Below, piece by piece: positions 34,935 to 48,343 of a stretch of 64,000 bases of DNA; within the stretch, counting starts at the first letter, position 1; each line of letters begins with the position of its first letter. The stretch is from Icerya purchasi. Taxonomy: Eukaryota; Arthropoda; Insecta; Hemiptera; Monophlebidae. A program made the position numbers and the translations under genes. The DNA lies in contig CM077116.1 of the NCBI GenBank assembly GCA_039619475.1, positions 281,061,258 through 281,125,257 on the forward strand. The letters run 5' to 3'. The notes under the pieces are model-generated. The model ran no database searches and was not told where the DNA came from. It was given only the letters and a program-made list of their open reading frames with translations.

Positions 34935-35590
34935 AGTCATACAGATTCGCGGTATTTGACGCTATCCTGTGGAAATATTATTCGATTAAAAATCACTACA
35001 ACATTCACGATTTCTCAAACGTCGTTTAACAGTGCTTCATCACTGGCTTTAATATTTCAAGCTTGCTTATTCGGCCTAGAAATTACCCGTGTATAATCGA
35101 ACGTTCGAGAATATTCTGGAGCTGACACTGTGTCAAAAGTGTGTTGATGGTAGTGACCGAGTACAGCGATATTTTGTCAATGGTGAATGCTGTTTACATA
35201 GTGTACCGAGTATTAGCGAATAAAGAGGGCAGATTTTATAATTACCCGAAATACGTTGGCAGGGTAGAGCGGGCGGTGTAAGAGAATGTAAAGTTGACAG
35301 TAGACAGCCGCTTGTTCAGTCTTACGTTCGCATCTCCGTACAGAAGAATCAAGCGACGATTCGCGTATAAACATCGATCTAGTCGAAGCTACGTTTTTCT
35401 ATCTTTTTTGTTAAATTTAATGTGAATTTGCCGTTTTTTTTTTATTTTTCCGGAAAAAAAGTAAATTAATTAAAAAAATAAAAAATAAAATGAATCAAAT
35501 TAAAATCCTCTTGCTCGAAAAAAGAAATTAAAAAAGAAATTTTGTCTTGCTGTCATCGCGAAACCAGGACATCGAAAGGAAAATCCTTCC
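34935..35590 (+). repeat. Repeat block Y, copy 2
   Basis: Collinear with 31205-31880. After CGAAACCAGGACATCGAAAG the sequence switches to block Z, so the downstream ORF1-like part is missing here. Confidence 0.7.
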
Positions 35591-35599
35591 GATATGTCT

Positions 35600-36660
35600 A
35601 ACAAAAATTTGGAACTTTTTCCTAATAATGGCGTACGCTGAATAGGTTTCAAAAAAAAAAAAAAAAAAAAAATCCAAATGAAATATACTGCAGCTTTAGC
35701 TAATAGAAGTTAACAAATGTGCATACATTTTCCACAGTAAACGGGTTACCACAATTTTAATATTCATTAAGAAATCTTTTTTTAGAGCAAAATTGTCACA
35801 TATGTCGACAATCTACTGATTTACTTTTTTTCATTCCTTGCTTGGTTTATTAAAGTAATGAATTCATCTCGGCGGCGAGGAAGCTTATGGAAGCCTGTAA
35901 CTATTATTTAAAGTTTCTTTGTAAAACAAATTCTTCGTGATGTTCAGTGCTCTCAAATTCTTAACTTTTAATCTGACTATTTGATTACGATATGCAAAAT
36001 ATTGCACGAATTGTATCAAATAATTGTCAGTTGACGTCGTGAAGATGTAAAGCCATTAAGGCGAGCAGGAATTTTCAAAAACTATTCGAGAGTTTTCAAT
36101 TTTGAATTATTTCCAGCTTTATTTCATTAATATTTCAAATCAATCACAAATTAATTTCTGATGTTGAAAAATCGTCAAATTTTTTTTATACGCAGATAGA
36201 AAAGATCAGTCAAAATAGGTCTGTTATCTCCGGTCACACGATTCGACTAATTTGGAAGATATATCTGACAAAAATTTGGAACTTTCACTAATTTCAGCCT
36301 ACGCCGAAAAGGTTACGGAAAAGAAAAAGTGCAAAATAAGGGGTAGTGTAACTTTAGCAAATAGAACACACCGTAATGTGCATACATTTTCCGGAGAAAA
36401 TCGATTATCACAATTTTTTTATTAATTGCCAAAAATTTAATTTAGATTAAAATCTTCGTGGCATACAGGATGTTCATAATTTAAACACCCGAAATTTCAT
36501 TTTTTGTAGTGTAATTCTTTGTAAAATTTATAGTTAAATATTTATTTTCGCTGTATAGATTTTCTTAAATTTGATACTTCTGATTAATTGGCACATATGT
36601 CGACAATATATTAATTTATTTTTTTCATTCCTTGTGCCTAGTTTATTGAAGTTCGATTAT
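35600..36660. repeat. Tandem block Z/X, two diverged ~670-790-bp units
   Basis: ACAAAAATTTGGAACTTT at ~35601 and ~36270, GTGCATACATTTTCC at 35717 and 36384, and TATGTCGACAAT at ~35806 and ~36596 mark two successive units. The first includes block X (35858-36262), the empty-site partner of the SINE locus. Confidence 0.65.
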
Positions 36661-37405
36661 ATTTTTGTAAAACTTTTCTCCCAATTAAAATATCATTATT
36701 GAGGGGCTCTGTATTAAACAGTATGTTAATTGTTTCCTTTATTTATTAAACCTGCAATTTATTATAGTGCTCAAGACGTACTAAAAAAATTATTTTATCT
36801 TCGAACTTAATTGTTTACGATGGATTGTTAAACTTCCTAGAAATTTATGAAAGTAAGATGTAGGCCGTGACGGTAAATTCCGTTGAAAGGAGAGGATTTC
36901 ATCATAAAATTTTGCTTTACTCATTTTTAATTTCGAACAAAGTAATACAAGATAAATTAGCCATTTGATCTTTTTATTGTACCTTTTTTTAGTACCTTGA
37001 AATATAACATATCAATAATTCGATGCTCCAAAAAATTTTAAAAATAATTTCAGTTTCGAAACATCTTTCTGGCAAATGATCTCCGGATCTATCACCAGTC
37101 GATATCGTTAACGTGTTGTAAAAATTTAAACTATCTATTCTGCCGGTATTGCTTGATGTTTTCGAACAGAAATGAAAATATTTCGACGATTTAAGTTATT
37201 TCATACTGCAAAATAAAAGCCTTCAAAACCGTAAATTTATTACGTAATATTTCTTGCAGTTAAATGTTGTATGATTCGCAACGTAAAATTACTGTCCACA
37301 GTTATACCGATGAATAACAATAGAACAATCTCTTTATTAATACTCATTACTAAGACATTATTTGTCTTTTTAGGACTATACGTAATTGGATATAATTCTC
37401 TCCAT
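36661..37405. other. AT-rich spacer
   Basis: No ORF or repeat recognised. Confidence 0.4.
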
Positions 37406-38822
37406 CGGGAGCGGAGTAAGGATTTGTAGGGCCCGGGGCTAATTTTGAATAAGGGGTCCACTTCGAAGAAAAAATAGTGAAAAAAATCATTGTCATATTT
37501 GTGCAAACAAGCAAAAAAAAAAAAAAAAACACGGACCTGCTGGGTATTTATGAATGACTAATAAAATTAAAATTATGCTCTCTTTAAAAAATCAACTTTC
37601 CTACCCGAACAAACTGAATACTATATAAATTAAATGTCAATAGAGAATTTTTTATGTACATATGTATGGTTAATGTTTGTAATTTTTTATTAACAACATT
37701 TTGTTTTCTTTTTCTGTAAAAATTGTTTATATACCTATACAAATTAAGTATTGCGGGTAGCAAAAAATAATCGTTTTTTATTAAAAATAAAAACTTTATT
37801 TATATAATGCATTATCTACGGCGACGGCGCAGGTATTGAATTGTTATTATATTCATATGGACCGATTTAGAATTACGTTGTAAATTTTGATCATTTTATA
37901 CAAAGTATATAAGAGAAAGGGACAGAAATATAAGCAAGAAGGGTCGTGGGGAACAGCCCCTTGCGAGGCCAAAATGGCCGAGTTTATATATATATATATA
38001 TATGATAATGTTCGTAACATTTTATTTATAATATTGTTTTCTTTTTCTATAAAAAATTTTTATATACCTATATAAATTAAATATTGCGGGTAACAAAAAA
38101 AATAATCGTTTTTTAACAAAAATCAAAACTTTATTTATAGGCGCCGATATTAAATTTTAATACACTCAGTGATCAGAAAAAGAATGAATGAAACACAGTA
38201 TGATTTATTAAATTTTTCGAAATACAAATATTAATTAATAAAATCAGCAGTCGATTAAAACTCGTTTTTATTTAAAATGATTTTTATACAGTACAAAATA
38301 AAATGTAGTAACTTTCAAGAAAAATAAAAAATAAAATATTGTTAAAATTAAGAATATTTCAGATCGTGAAATATTTTCACATAGAAAAATTTACTACGGT
38401 TACATGGGTATCAATATGTGAAAAGAGATTAATCGATTTGTCGAATGTTTATTTATTATTCGATACGTATGTTAAAGGACTCGTTCACTTTTTTTTAACG
38501 TAATAAATTAGTTTTATTGTAGATAATTTCTATAAATATTCATTTTATGTAGCATTTAGTTTACTGTGGAAAAAAGAGAAATTTTTATAGAGAAAAAGTA
38601 TATAATTTTGTTAAATATATGTATATAAAAATTAACTGAATTCTTTTTAAAATAAAAAACGCAAATTTAAAATCTTGCATTTTTACAGTATTAAGTGTTT
38701 TGAGAAAAGAAACTTAAATTTTACACGTGGAAAATTAAATTTTTTTCTGTTCAAGAGCGCAAGGCTCTGGATGCTAGGCTCGAGGCTCTAGCCCCCGGTA
38801 GTCCTCCTTAGATCCAGCCTTG
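37406..38822. mobile_element. hAT-like non-autonomous element with internal duplication
   Basis: The left end GGAGTAAGGATTTGTAGGGC and following CCGGGGCTA mirror the right end, whose reverse complement is GGATCTAAGGAGGACTACCG then GGGGCTA. Positions 37400-37660 also match the reverse complement of about 56610-56838. Inside, a ~140-base segment (37670-37810) is repeated at 37995-38145 (TATTGCGGGTAGCAAAAAA). No transposase. No convincing target duplication. Confidence 0.5.
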
Positions 38823-41800
38823 CAATCCAGAAAGGAAATTTTTAGGAAATGTCAATGTTTTGTAAAAACAAGGCTTTCCTTGCAATCATTTAAATTTATC
38901 TTTCATTTTTCACGAAATTTTTCTATAAGTAATATATTATATTATCAAAGCGTTATTTGGTAAGAAGGAAAGTTTAAAAAAAATTAACTTGATTCCATTA
39001 CTGAGGTACCGTTAGGTAAAACATCCGGTATTATGAATAAATTGCAATTGATAGCACTTCAACGTGTAAAGAAGAAAAATGTTTGCGAACGATTTTTAAT
39101 CTTTGCAAATATCTGTAAGAAACAAAACTGTGTCTCTCATGTAGCCCTAGAACAAAATTATTACCACCCCCAAAATACAAGATTCCAATAATACAAAATG
39201 AGATGTATGGATGAAATATATCATTCTCGTAAATTCCATTGTACAATCGAAATGAGAGAGGAATACTTTTTTGCTTCAAATTAAAACTTAGAAACACTTA
39301 AATATAATTTTAAACTTTCGTCATTCATCGGTATAAATAATATTTTCTCACGTCAGACATTTCACGTGTTGACGTTTCGATCAAATAAGCGTCATATCTA
39401 TCTTCAAAACAACAATGAAACTCGAAAAATAATTGGAAACAGTGTATATATGTATATACAAATTTTTTATCAAGGATCTACACTCTCGCTACTGATCGGT
39501 TGACACTGTTCTATCTTCATATTCATCGTTTTAAATTTTAACTGCCTTACTTTCACAAGATTTCAGAACGCTGAGATAAATTCGCTTGAGTTCTCAAAGC
39601 AATGGAAAATTTTTTATTTCTCTGAAAAAGGAAAACAACATCCGATTATGCAATTTTTTAATAAACATGTTATTTTAAAAATCTATAAATTAGTGAAGCA
39701 AATATTTTCAAAAAAAAAAACAAAAAACTACTAAAAATGGAACGAAAAAAATAAATATACACCTGTTAACTGATTGTTAAACAGAAGGACGCGCACACGT
39801 ATATGAGCAGCGACTTTTAAAAAATATTTTGTTGTGCAATATAATTTTGTCATGAAAAAAACCTCACTGCACAACCGGCTGAAGCTGTGCTATTGTAGAA
39901 TAATTCTTCGTTCGAATTTTAACGCAGATTTTGGCATTATCTCATTTATCGTATACTTTCTTGCTAATGAAGTATCAAATTAAAACCACTTAGAACACCT
40001 GCATTAATTTTTAAAATGAAAATAGTATTGGATATGTGGACAGGTAAATTACGTTGTATGTAGTATAACCTTGTAAATTATTATTTTAAAATAAAAATAA
40101 CATAGTTCAAAATACTAACCGATATTTTCAGCAAGCAAAAAAAGAAAGAAGAATAGACTACTGCTAATTTAGTAAAGAGACCGATCAAGTGTTACCGTTG
40201 AGTTAACGTGATAAAACTTTCTGAAGTAAACCGATATGAATGTTCGCGAAGTGTTTCAATTGCTTATAGACATATTATTCACAGTTCTTATCAGTGTTAA
40301 TATTCACCTCTTAATATTGTTTATTTTAATATCATCGTTCATGTTTATTCTTTATTTACTTTATTTTTATTATCAGAAGAAAAAAATAGCCTGGCAATGT
40401 GATCATTGTTATATTTATACTATATTCCCAAAAGTTGTTATAGTTAAATGAAAACAAAAAACACTTATGCACCTTTCGTATAGTGATGAAAGAATGAAAG
40501 TGATGACGCCAACGTTAAAAATAATTTCGTTGCTCCTCACGAATATATTTAACCTGAAATTTATCAGATGATAAAGTAAAGCCGAAACCAGTAAAGTGAT
40601 ATGTATGTATTATTTCGATCATTTGTTTTTTAAAGTCACAAATAAGTTTTAATGAAAGAAATTAAAATTACACATATAGCAGCAAAGAAATGAGAACAAA
40701 GTGTATCCGAAAATAAACGCTTTCAGCCAACTCCTCCACTCGCTCGATTTGACCGAATTGCATTATACTTTCATACTTGCACGCATGCAACGCGACACAA
40801 CAGCAAGCAATATACTAATCTTAAAAAATTAAGCGACGTCAAAATCAATTATATTTATAACGACTAGAAAGGTGTAGCAGAAGCAAATCCGCCGGAAACA
40901 GGTGTTCAGGTTGCTTGTCGCATAAAAATAGCTCCTAAGAGACTACATTTTGATTGAAAACATGCGCATTTTTTTACCCATTTACTGAAAGTGCCTATAT
41001 TCATTGCCTCATCAGCATTTCAAAGAAAAATATTCCGTTCAGTAATGAAAGCTTAGAAATTTGAAAAATACTCATTTTTAAAAATCTCTTTTTCTTTTTT
41101 TTTTGTTTTTATATAAAAAGCAGCGAAAGATTAGACTAATGGAGATCTAAATAATTTTAGTTCACCATCGAATTATATTTTAAATGGATATAAAAGAAAG
41201 AGGAAATTAAAACGATCAAAATTTTTTTTTGCGTTAACTACACTGGAGTATTACACCATTTTACTTTAAGTCGGTACAACTATGAAGAAAGGAAAGCATG
41301 TGAACCGTTAGCAAGGACGTGCGTAAATAGGGAATGGAAGTGTCTCATTCGTAAACGAATTTTTCATATTTTTACAAAATTCTGAAATTCATATTTATAA
41401 TTTTTAATCAAAGTTTTGGATTAGTTCAGGTTTTAGTTCTTTCATCTTCTGAAGAAATCTTAATTTTGACCAAAGATTTTCTAGCTGGATTTCTAGATAC
41501 TTTTGGTTCGATTTATAATTTTTCACTTTTTATAAACTACCCAACAAATACTTTCTTTTTCAAGTTTTGTGTTAGTAAAGAATTTAGGTAGTACAACAAG
41601 TTGTAGTACTAAGCCGGCAAATGTGAAATTGTAATCTGTACTTATAAATTTTACATCGTTCCAAACATAAACCTCTTAGAATGCTTCTGGTATCATCATA
41701 TTCTACTATATACATTTACATACAGTTTATAATGTTAGTATTATGCATATTGCTTTTCTTTTATTTTATTTTTTTCGCATATTTGTTTACCAGGAATAGT

Positions 41801-42014
41801 GAAGATTGAACTCTAAATAAAGTCAGATTTACTTTGTACTTTTCATAAATGGTACTTACCATGTATAAAATGTGTTTTTGCAAAAAATTTAGTTACATTT
41901 GTCGTTTAAACACATACATCATAAAAATTTGGTCGGCAGATAAAAAAATAATTGTTTTCCTAATTTTTATGTTCATACGAAATATTTGGTAATCGTATGC
42001 TTTTTTTTTCCTTT
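38823..42014. other. 3.2-kb AT-rich region, no supported gene
   Basis: Apart from the inverted-repeat partner at 39585-39800, I see nothing. Small ORFs (39031-39297 minus, 40236-40451 plus) are hydrophobic or low-complexity, without domain features. Confidence 0.5.
39585..39800 (-). repeat. Inverted partner of 30340-30560
   Basis: Starts TGAGTTCTCAAAGCAATG and ends GGACGCGCACACGTA, which is the reverse complement of the repeat upstream of the P450 start, with substitutions. Confidence 0.65.
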
Positions 42015-42302
42015 TTAATATTTTGTAATAAACTTTACATTTTTAATAATTGGCGAGATACGCAGCGCCGCACTGTGCTCGAACCGCCGGATAATTGTTC
42101 CGTTTAGAGCATAAAAAATTACCATGATATCCATCTCGCGAATGCTTGTTGTATTAAGTTTTCCTACAGTCCTACTATTGTCAGCACATACCCTACGTAC
42201 GGAGGATATATTTTTGTTTGGCGGTGTTACATAGGCATTAAGAATAGTTTTTTTATTTCCTACATGTATCTTTATAGTTATCGTAAAACTATTTTTTTCC
42301 AT
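42015..42302 (-). pseudogene. Jockey-type endonuclease fragment
   Basis: The minus strand reads ILNAYVTPPNKNISSV (compare the VYVPPNK block), SRTVGKLNTTS (from the GGDLNxKS box) and NGTIIRRFEHSAALRISPI (from the NxxGxxLxxF block). The domain is collapsed by deletions. It lies 3' of the RT fragment at 42720-43435 on the same strand, so the two do not form one normally ordered element. Confidence 0.45.
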
Positions 42303-42719
42303 AAATTTTTAAAAAATGTTCGTAATTTTTCTAATGTATTCTTACTATCTTCGATTGCCGTTATAGGGCACCCGAAAAGCCCTATTCTGTTTTAGTTTTT
42401 TTTTTTTACACCACTCCGATTTATTGACCACTATTGACGTTGCTATCGTTTATTGTTAATTTATTTTTATTTTGTGTAAGGCCTTCTAATTTACACTGTT
42501 CACTTCCAATGAAGTATGACAACATTTAGATAGTTACTTATAATAGTTTACCATCTACATATTTAAATTATTCTTAAGGCTTATTACCTATCTCCGCTGA
42601 AGCGATGACAACATCATTGATACTCCTAACCTACACAATTCACGTAGGTCCGGTGAGGAGAGCCTACTTTTACTATTTGTAATCAACAGCTCTGATATAT
42701 ATACACCATCGTTAGCTAT

Positions 42720-43435
42720 AATTTAGCGCATCTGAACACCATGTTCTTCTTAATCTTCTCTGTGCATTTCCTGGAAGATATTGTTAGTACATGCTAGACA
42801 CGTTGATATTATCATTAATTAACAGCTTCTTGAAGAATTTTCTGTACTGCATAGCGTGATATTCTTGAACATATGGAATATGAAAATCGTTGTGCAGCGT
42901 ACTATTCGAAAAGAAGTAAGAAGCTCCAACTATTTCACGGGAAATATTTTAGACTGCACTGTTGAATTTTATTAATATTACTTCTGGCTGACGACCCATA
43001 AACTTCTATACCGTACTTCCATACAAGAGCTATAACCGTTAGGTATATGAGGCATTTGCAGGAAAGCCTCACAGCGGATGGTGAACTAATAATATTTTTC
43101 AATATAGCCATTCTTATAAAGATCTTTTTCCCCACGTGTGTTATGTGAGGCGCCGGTCCATGATCAATCTTAAGTACTTAATGCTTTGAACTTGTGTTAA
43201 AGGATGATCATTTAGCTTAACAGGTGGGCAGGTGTTCCAGTTATTTGTTGGTTTTTTGTGTGATTTATCTTGATTTTCCATTCTTTTGTCCATATAGAGA
43301 TTTTATTTAAGTGTTCTTGTATGAGCGCAGACGCGTATACTGGATTTTCATGTGTAGCCAAAATACAGGTATCATCTGCAAATGTTCCAACAACCGTTGA
43401 GTTCACAGTAGGTATATCCGCAGTATATACAGAAT
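42720..43435 (-). pseudogene. Jockey-type reverse transcriptase, C-terminal half
   Basis: The minus strand begins TVNSTVVGTFADDTCILATH, with the catalytic FADD, followed by IWTKEWKIKINHTKNQ. Later blocks are WKYGIEVYGSSARSNINKIQ and STLHNDFHIPYVQE, matching the order in the near-intact jockey ORF2 at 2.3-5.0 kb. Upstream RT motifs are cut off by the mariner at 43436. Several frameshifts are present. Confidence 0.8.
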
Positions 43436-44157
43436 ATACGAAGGTCCTTCAATAAGTAAAAAGGCAAATCGCCTTATAATTTTTAATTATTAATATACAA
43501 TGGTTTTTTTTCACTTTTCGACGTAATCCCCCCCTACATGAATACACTTGTCACACCGGTCTACGAGGCTTCGTATTTCCTTGGCGTAGAATTCTTTAGG
43601 TTGAGTGCAGAACCACTTTAGGACATGCTGCTTGACTTCTCCGTTGTTTTTGAAAACGTGTTCACGCAAAGAGTTTTTGAGCGACCCAAACAAATGGAAA
43701 TCTGACGGGGCTAAGTCAGGGCTATATGGGGGATGTCTCCCACTCAATTTTCTCCAATATAGCTTGCGTTGGCAGGGCGCTATTGGGGGTGGCATTGTCC
43801 TGCCGAAGAATGACCCTTTTCATAATGCGTCCTGGCCGTTTCCGCCGTATCGCCGGTCGAAGTTGGGTTTTGAGCATTTCTGCATACGACTCTACATTGA
43901 TAGTACCTCTATCTTCCAGATAATGACAAAGAACCGCATCTTCATATCCCAAAACATGGTCAAAAGCACTTTGTTTGCTGTGTGTCGCGACTTGAATTTT
44001 TTTTCGGCTACAGGCGATTCCGGATGCTTCCACACCATGCTTTGTTTTTTCATTTCAGGCTCGTAATGATGGACCCATGTCTCATCACGACTATACGTTC
44101 TAAAAAGGCCTCACCTTCAATATCGAATTGATTTTTGAGCTCAGTTAACGGATGATC
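43436..44157 (-). pseudogene. Mariner transposase (second family), frameshifted and 5'-truncated
   Basis: Minus-strand blocks in order: LTELKNQFDIEGEAFLERIV, a frame-shifted DETW region, KFKSRHTANK-like residues, CHYLEDRGTINVESYAEML, VILRQDNATPNSA (second Asp), and after another frameshift HPPYSPDLAPSDFHLFGSL (third Asp), ending GGDYVEK at about 43514. The terminus ACGAAGGTCCTTCAATAAG near 43440 fits a mariner end. The N-terminal DNA-binding part is missing; at 44157 the sequence changes to the P450-paralogous segment. It differs from the mariner at 16.2 kb. Confidence 0.87.
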
Positions 44158-44450
44158 TGAATAATTAACAATCGATTGTTTCAACTAAAACAATTTTACA
44201 TGTATCATGTGCCACTTCCAAAGCAATTTTTGTTTACTATTCAAGTTGTCACAATAAGTGTTTTAAACTTTTTGTCGCTTAAAAATTTTCGTATCGTGTT
44301 TTTCATTCACTTCCCCTGGCTTTTTAGAGCCTTCAAACTACAGCAAATTCCTTTCATATAAACTTATAAAGCTGGCAATTATGATTTTTTTATCATCAGT
44401 ATCAATTGCAGTTCCACACTGGAAGATATACATACAAATTTTAAAAAAAA

Positions 44451-44481
<31 letters not shown>

Positions 44482-44539
44482 AAACTATATAACAAACATG
44501 AATAGTATAAATTTGATACAAGAAAAAAAAAACTAAATA

Positions 44540-46745
44540 TTAAATTTCCTCGGCCCGTGATGAGCAAAGGTTTCCTGTAATCTCTCCCATTCAAATTTAT
44601 CTATGGCTGCTCTTTGAAAATTTTTGTTCAATAAAAAATTACTAAAATCGTCCCTCCACCTTGTCAACTCATGCCTCCTTTTTCTTTTATAATGTGCAAG
44701 AAATCAAAAAGTGGCTCTATATGTCCATCGGTCATCCTTCATTCTCGCTACATGACCAGCCCAAGCCCATTTTTGTCTTCTAACATATCTGATTGCATCT
44801 ATATTATTTTTTAATTTTTGTTTTATCAATTTGAGCGGTACTTTATCTTTTTTCTTAATATTTAAAATAGACCGTTCGATTGTATTTTATGTTACCTTTA
44901 TTTTATTAATAATTTTTGAAGCCAGACACCAGGTTTGACTGTGAAATGTTAAACTGGGTATTTATAGTGGCGTTGAAAATTAGACTCTTGTGCTAATTGT
45001 TAAAAGAGCCTTTAAAAATATATTTTAGTGCCCAATATTTGTTCCGAGCTTTCGTTATTCTAGTATTTACCTCCTTTTCAGTAAGATTTTCAAAAGATAA
45101 TTGCTGACCCCTAGGGGTACGTTACTTGATTTACTATTTCGATATCCATTCCGTTTACTTGTACTATTTTAGCGTTTCGGTTTTCTGTAAATATTGTTGT
45201 TTTTCCGATATTTATGGAAAGTCCAGCTTTTCCCCCCGTATCTTCTAATTCTGTTATATCATAGTTTTTAATTCTTCTGAGAAATTTCTCAAGAGAACCA
45301 CGTCATCTGCAAATCTTAAATTGGAAATTATTTTTCCATTTATGTTTAAACCGTTGTTATCCCAGTGCAACTTCCTAAAAATATCTTCCAAAGCATAATT
45401 AAACAAAACCGGTGATAATGGGTCTCCTTGTCTAACCCCTTTCTTAATATCAAAGTACCGACCCTCTACATCTAATATTCTGGCTCTAAAGTACTTATAC
45501 ATATTTTTTACTAATATTATATAGTTTTCTGGAACTCCTTGACTTTTAAGGGACGCAAATAAGTACTGATGTTTTAAAGAATCGAAAGGTTTATTATAGT
45601 CAATTAGAGCCATATATATTTCGATTTGATATCCTATGCATTTCTCAATGACTTGGTTCGTAACATGTGCAAACGACCTTCTGAAACCAGCTTGTCCTAC
45701 AGGTTGCTCAACTCTTATAATAGGCTGTATTCTATTTTCTAACAACTTTGAACATTTTTTTGAAGTAGTCAAACTTAAAGATATTGGACGATAATTTTCA
45801 ATTTTGTGTCCATCCCCCTTTTTAAACAATAACATTATATATCAGAGTACTTCCATTTACAGGGAATAATGCCTGTTTTTAAAATTCTGTTAAATAGAAT
45901 CGTTAAAATTTCTATTAATTGTAAACCTCCCAATTTTATGTGTTCGTTCATTATTTTGTCACTGCCTGGGCTTTTGTTGCGTCTCAATCTTTTTACTATC
46001 TCCTCTACTTCTTCATTCAGAAATTCTGGTTCTGCTGGAAAACTAGTTTCAACAGAATTGCTTATATGGTGATCGTTATCTATGTCATTACACAAATTTT
46101 TATAATATTCAGTTATGAAGTAATTTATTTCTTTTCTATCGCATATTTTCTCCCCTTTCAGGTTCACTGAGTTTCTTTTTTAGAAGTTTTATATTTTTAC
46201 TTCCTTCTAAAATATTATTAATAATTTCATTTTTTTGAGCTCGGTCCCGTTCTCTTATGTTATTTCTTATAGCTCTCGATACTAAATTTAATTCAATCTT
46301 TTCTTATGGAGACCTGCTAACGATTTTTAAAATTTCTATTCTTCTTTTACGTAATTGGTAAATGTTGTCTACTTCGCCTATCTGTGGGATATTTCCACTT
46401 TTTTCCTTGGATGTGTTTATGAATGTTGACGTTATTGTTTGAAATATGGCATTATATAGGCCGTCAATCTCTTGATCTCAATTTAAGTTTATCTTCCCTA
46501 ACTCTTCACTAATTATGTTTTCGTACTTTTCGTAGTCTAGTCCTATATGTGAGTTTTTTATGACTCTCTTGTAGTATTTTTCCTTATCAATTGCACTTGT
46601 TATAATTAGCAGTCTATGATCTATATAGAAGCTTAACTTATTCAAACCTTTTTTTTTGCGAAATTTATAATTGACTGATTCTTGCTAGGTACTAGTATAT
46701 AGTCTATTAATGATTTATACTGCTGGTTTAGAGATATCCATGACC
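44540..46745 (-). pseudogene. RTE-type non-LTR retrotransposon ORF2, 5'-truncated
   Basis: Minus strand from 46745: end of the endonuclease (SLIDYILVPSKNQS, DHRLLIITSAIDKEKYYKR), a linker (DLYN- and RRIEIL-type stretches), RRNKSPGSDKIMNEHIK, then after a 1-base frameshift near 45836 NYRPISLSLT, QAGFRRSFAHVTNQ, MALIDYNKPFDSLKHQ, GVRQGDPLSPVLFNYALE and the catalytic LRFADDVVLL at about 45297. The C-terminal RTE tail follows: VRRQKWAWAGHVARM (44735-44780), RWRDDFSNF and FEWERLQETF. Several stops are present; the order is intact. Confidence 0.88.
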
Positions 46746-48340
46746 ATCAATTTCCGATGACGACGATGACAACAACGATCACGACGCATACATTTTACAA
46801 TATTTCTGAAAATACGAGCTTGGATCGATCTCATTAAACTAAAATAATGGATGATTGATAAAACTGATTAGGCCACTAACATATAGTAATATACAACCTG
46901 TTTAATTGCTGCAAAGGATGCGCTTTTATGACATTTTCAGCGAATAAAGCGTCAAAACCTTCCAACACAATAATGTGCGCACCCATGACATGCTTGTGCG
47001 GTTTTGATATAGTATTCATATGTTATAGCTTGATGGTATACATGTGATGGTAACAATGCTAATGATGTTGCCATGTGAGCCTGCAGAGACATATATGTGT
47101 CTGTATTCATCTTCTAATGCAATAGTGCAATATCTGTTCCCCAACATTAGCAGCCATAACAGACTTGATACAGTCATGGTAATATATACTTGTAATTATA
47201 AAATCGAAATGATTGCGAGATGTTGACGAGCTCATCGCGCCTCTCAGTGCGTATGTTTAATGTATAACAGGAACGACATACAACAATTAATTTTGGTCAA
47301 ACATATAACTGCCTTGCAATGTGTACAATGATCAAGTTAATTATAAAGCACACCTCTTACCTGAATTTATTATTGCGCAGACGCAATCACACTCTCAGGA
47401 ATTCTATAATATACATCTTCTCAACCAAACACCGTCATCTCACTAACACACAACAATCATTATACTATATCCAATGCATCAGAATGTTCTATAAACCTTC
47501 CATAACAATCACCAACCCGTTCAAACATAGCTTCGCAATGAATGGAATGACATATTAAGAAGTACACAGCTCAGGCTACACAGTCCTGTTTACACACAGA
47601 TTATTCCATTTAAGACTAAAATACCCGCGTTTATACAAGAACATCAAATTTTAGGAAATAAACCTCATTTCACCTGAAATATAGTCACTATAGGTACAAA
47701 ACAGCAATTTTAATTCAAAATACTCCATTTTAGGCTAAAATCGCCTCAATTTTATTATAACCAGCACCATTTTAGACGGAAAACACCAAATTGTAATGAA
47801 AATGACCCATCTTAGGGAATATCCTCCAATTTTACTGCAAATACAACATTTTAATTAGAAATTACGCTATCTCAATACATCATAACTAAGTTTCTGCAAA
47901 CTATTTTAAGCCCACACATTCTCAGAAATACTACGTTAAAGAAATACTACGTTAAAGAAATAAACGCAATTGATAATATAAAATTTTATTACATGATAAA
48001 ATACGATATACAATGTTTAATATCACACTTAATAATAATACATCGCTCCGTGTACTCATGCAATACACCTATTCTTATCCAATATACACGCTTTTAATTC
48101 GGCTAAAACAACACTTTTTATAGAATTTATAAAATGTACAATTTCCGTAAGCTAATTTACCTACAGTATTACCACATATTATTATTTTATCGTCACTACA
48201 GCTTATTATTATTTTTTACAGTACATGTTTATAACTTTGAATATTGTAATACATCGTATAATTATCGCTTAATTTACCGCGCGCACCACTCACACAATTA
48301 TAATAATCTATAGAATTAAGTTCTTTCTGTGGACGTCTCG
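46746..48340. other. AT-rich region with degenerate ATTTTAG-type motifs
   Basis: Between 47640 and 47860, CCATTTTAG, CAATTTTA and CACCAAATTGTAATGAAAA-like phrases recur loosely every 30-40 bases, suggesting a decayed short tandem repeat. No gene. Confidence 0.4.
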
Positions 48341-48343
48341 TGA

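Noticed and set aside
31205..35590. Direct repeats as LTRs of a retrovirus-like element
   Set aside because: No gag-pol, primer-binding site or polypurine tract seen between the copies; a 5'-leader explanation fits better.
40236..40451. 71-codon hydrophobic ORF that could be a membrane anchor of another P450
   Set aside because: It lacks the basic halt-transfer and proline-rich hinge, and no following P450 exon is present on that strand.
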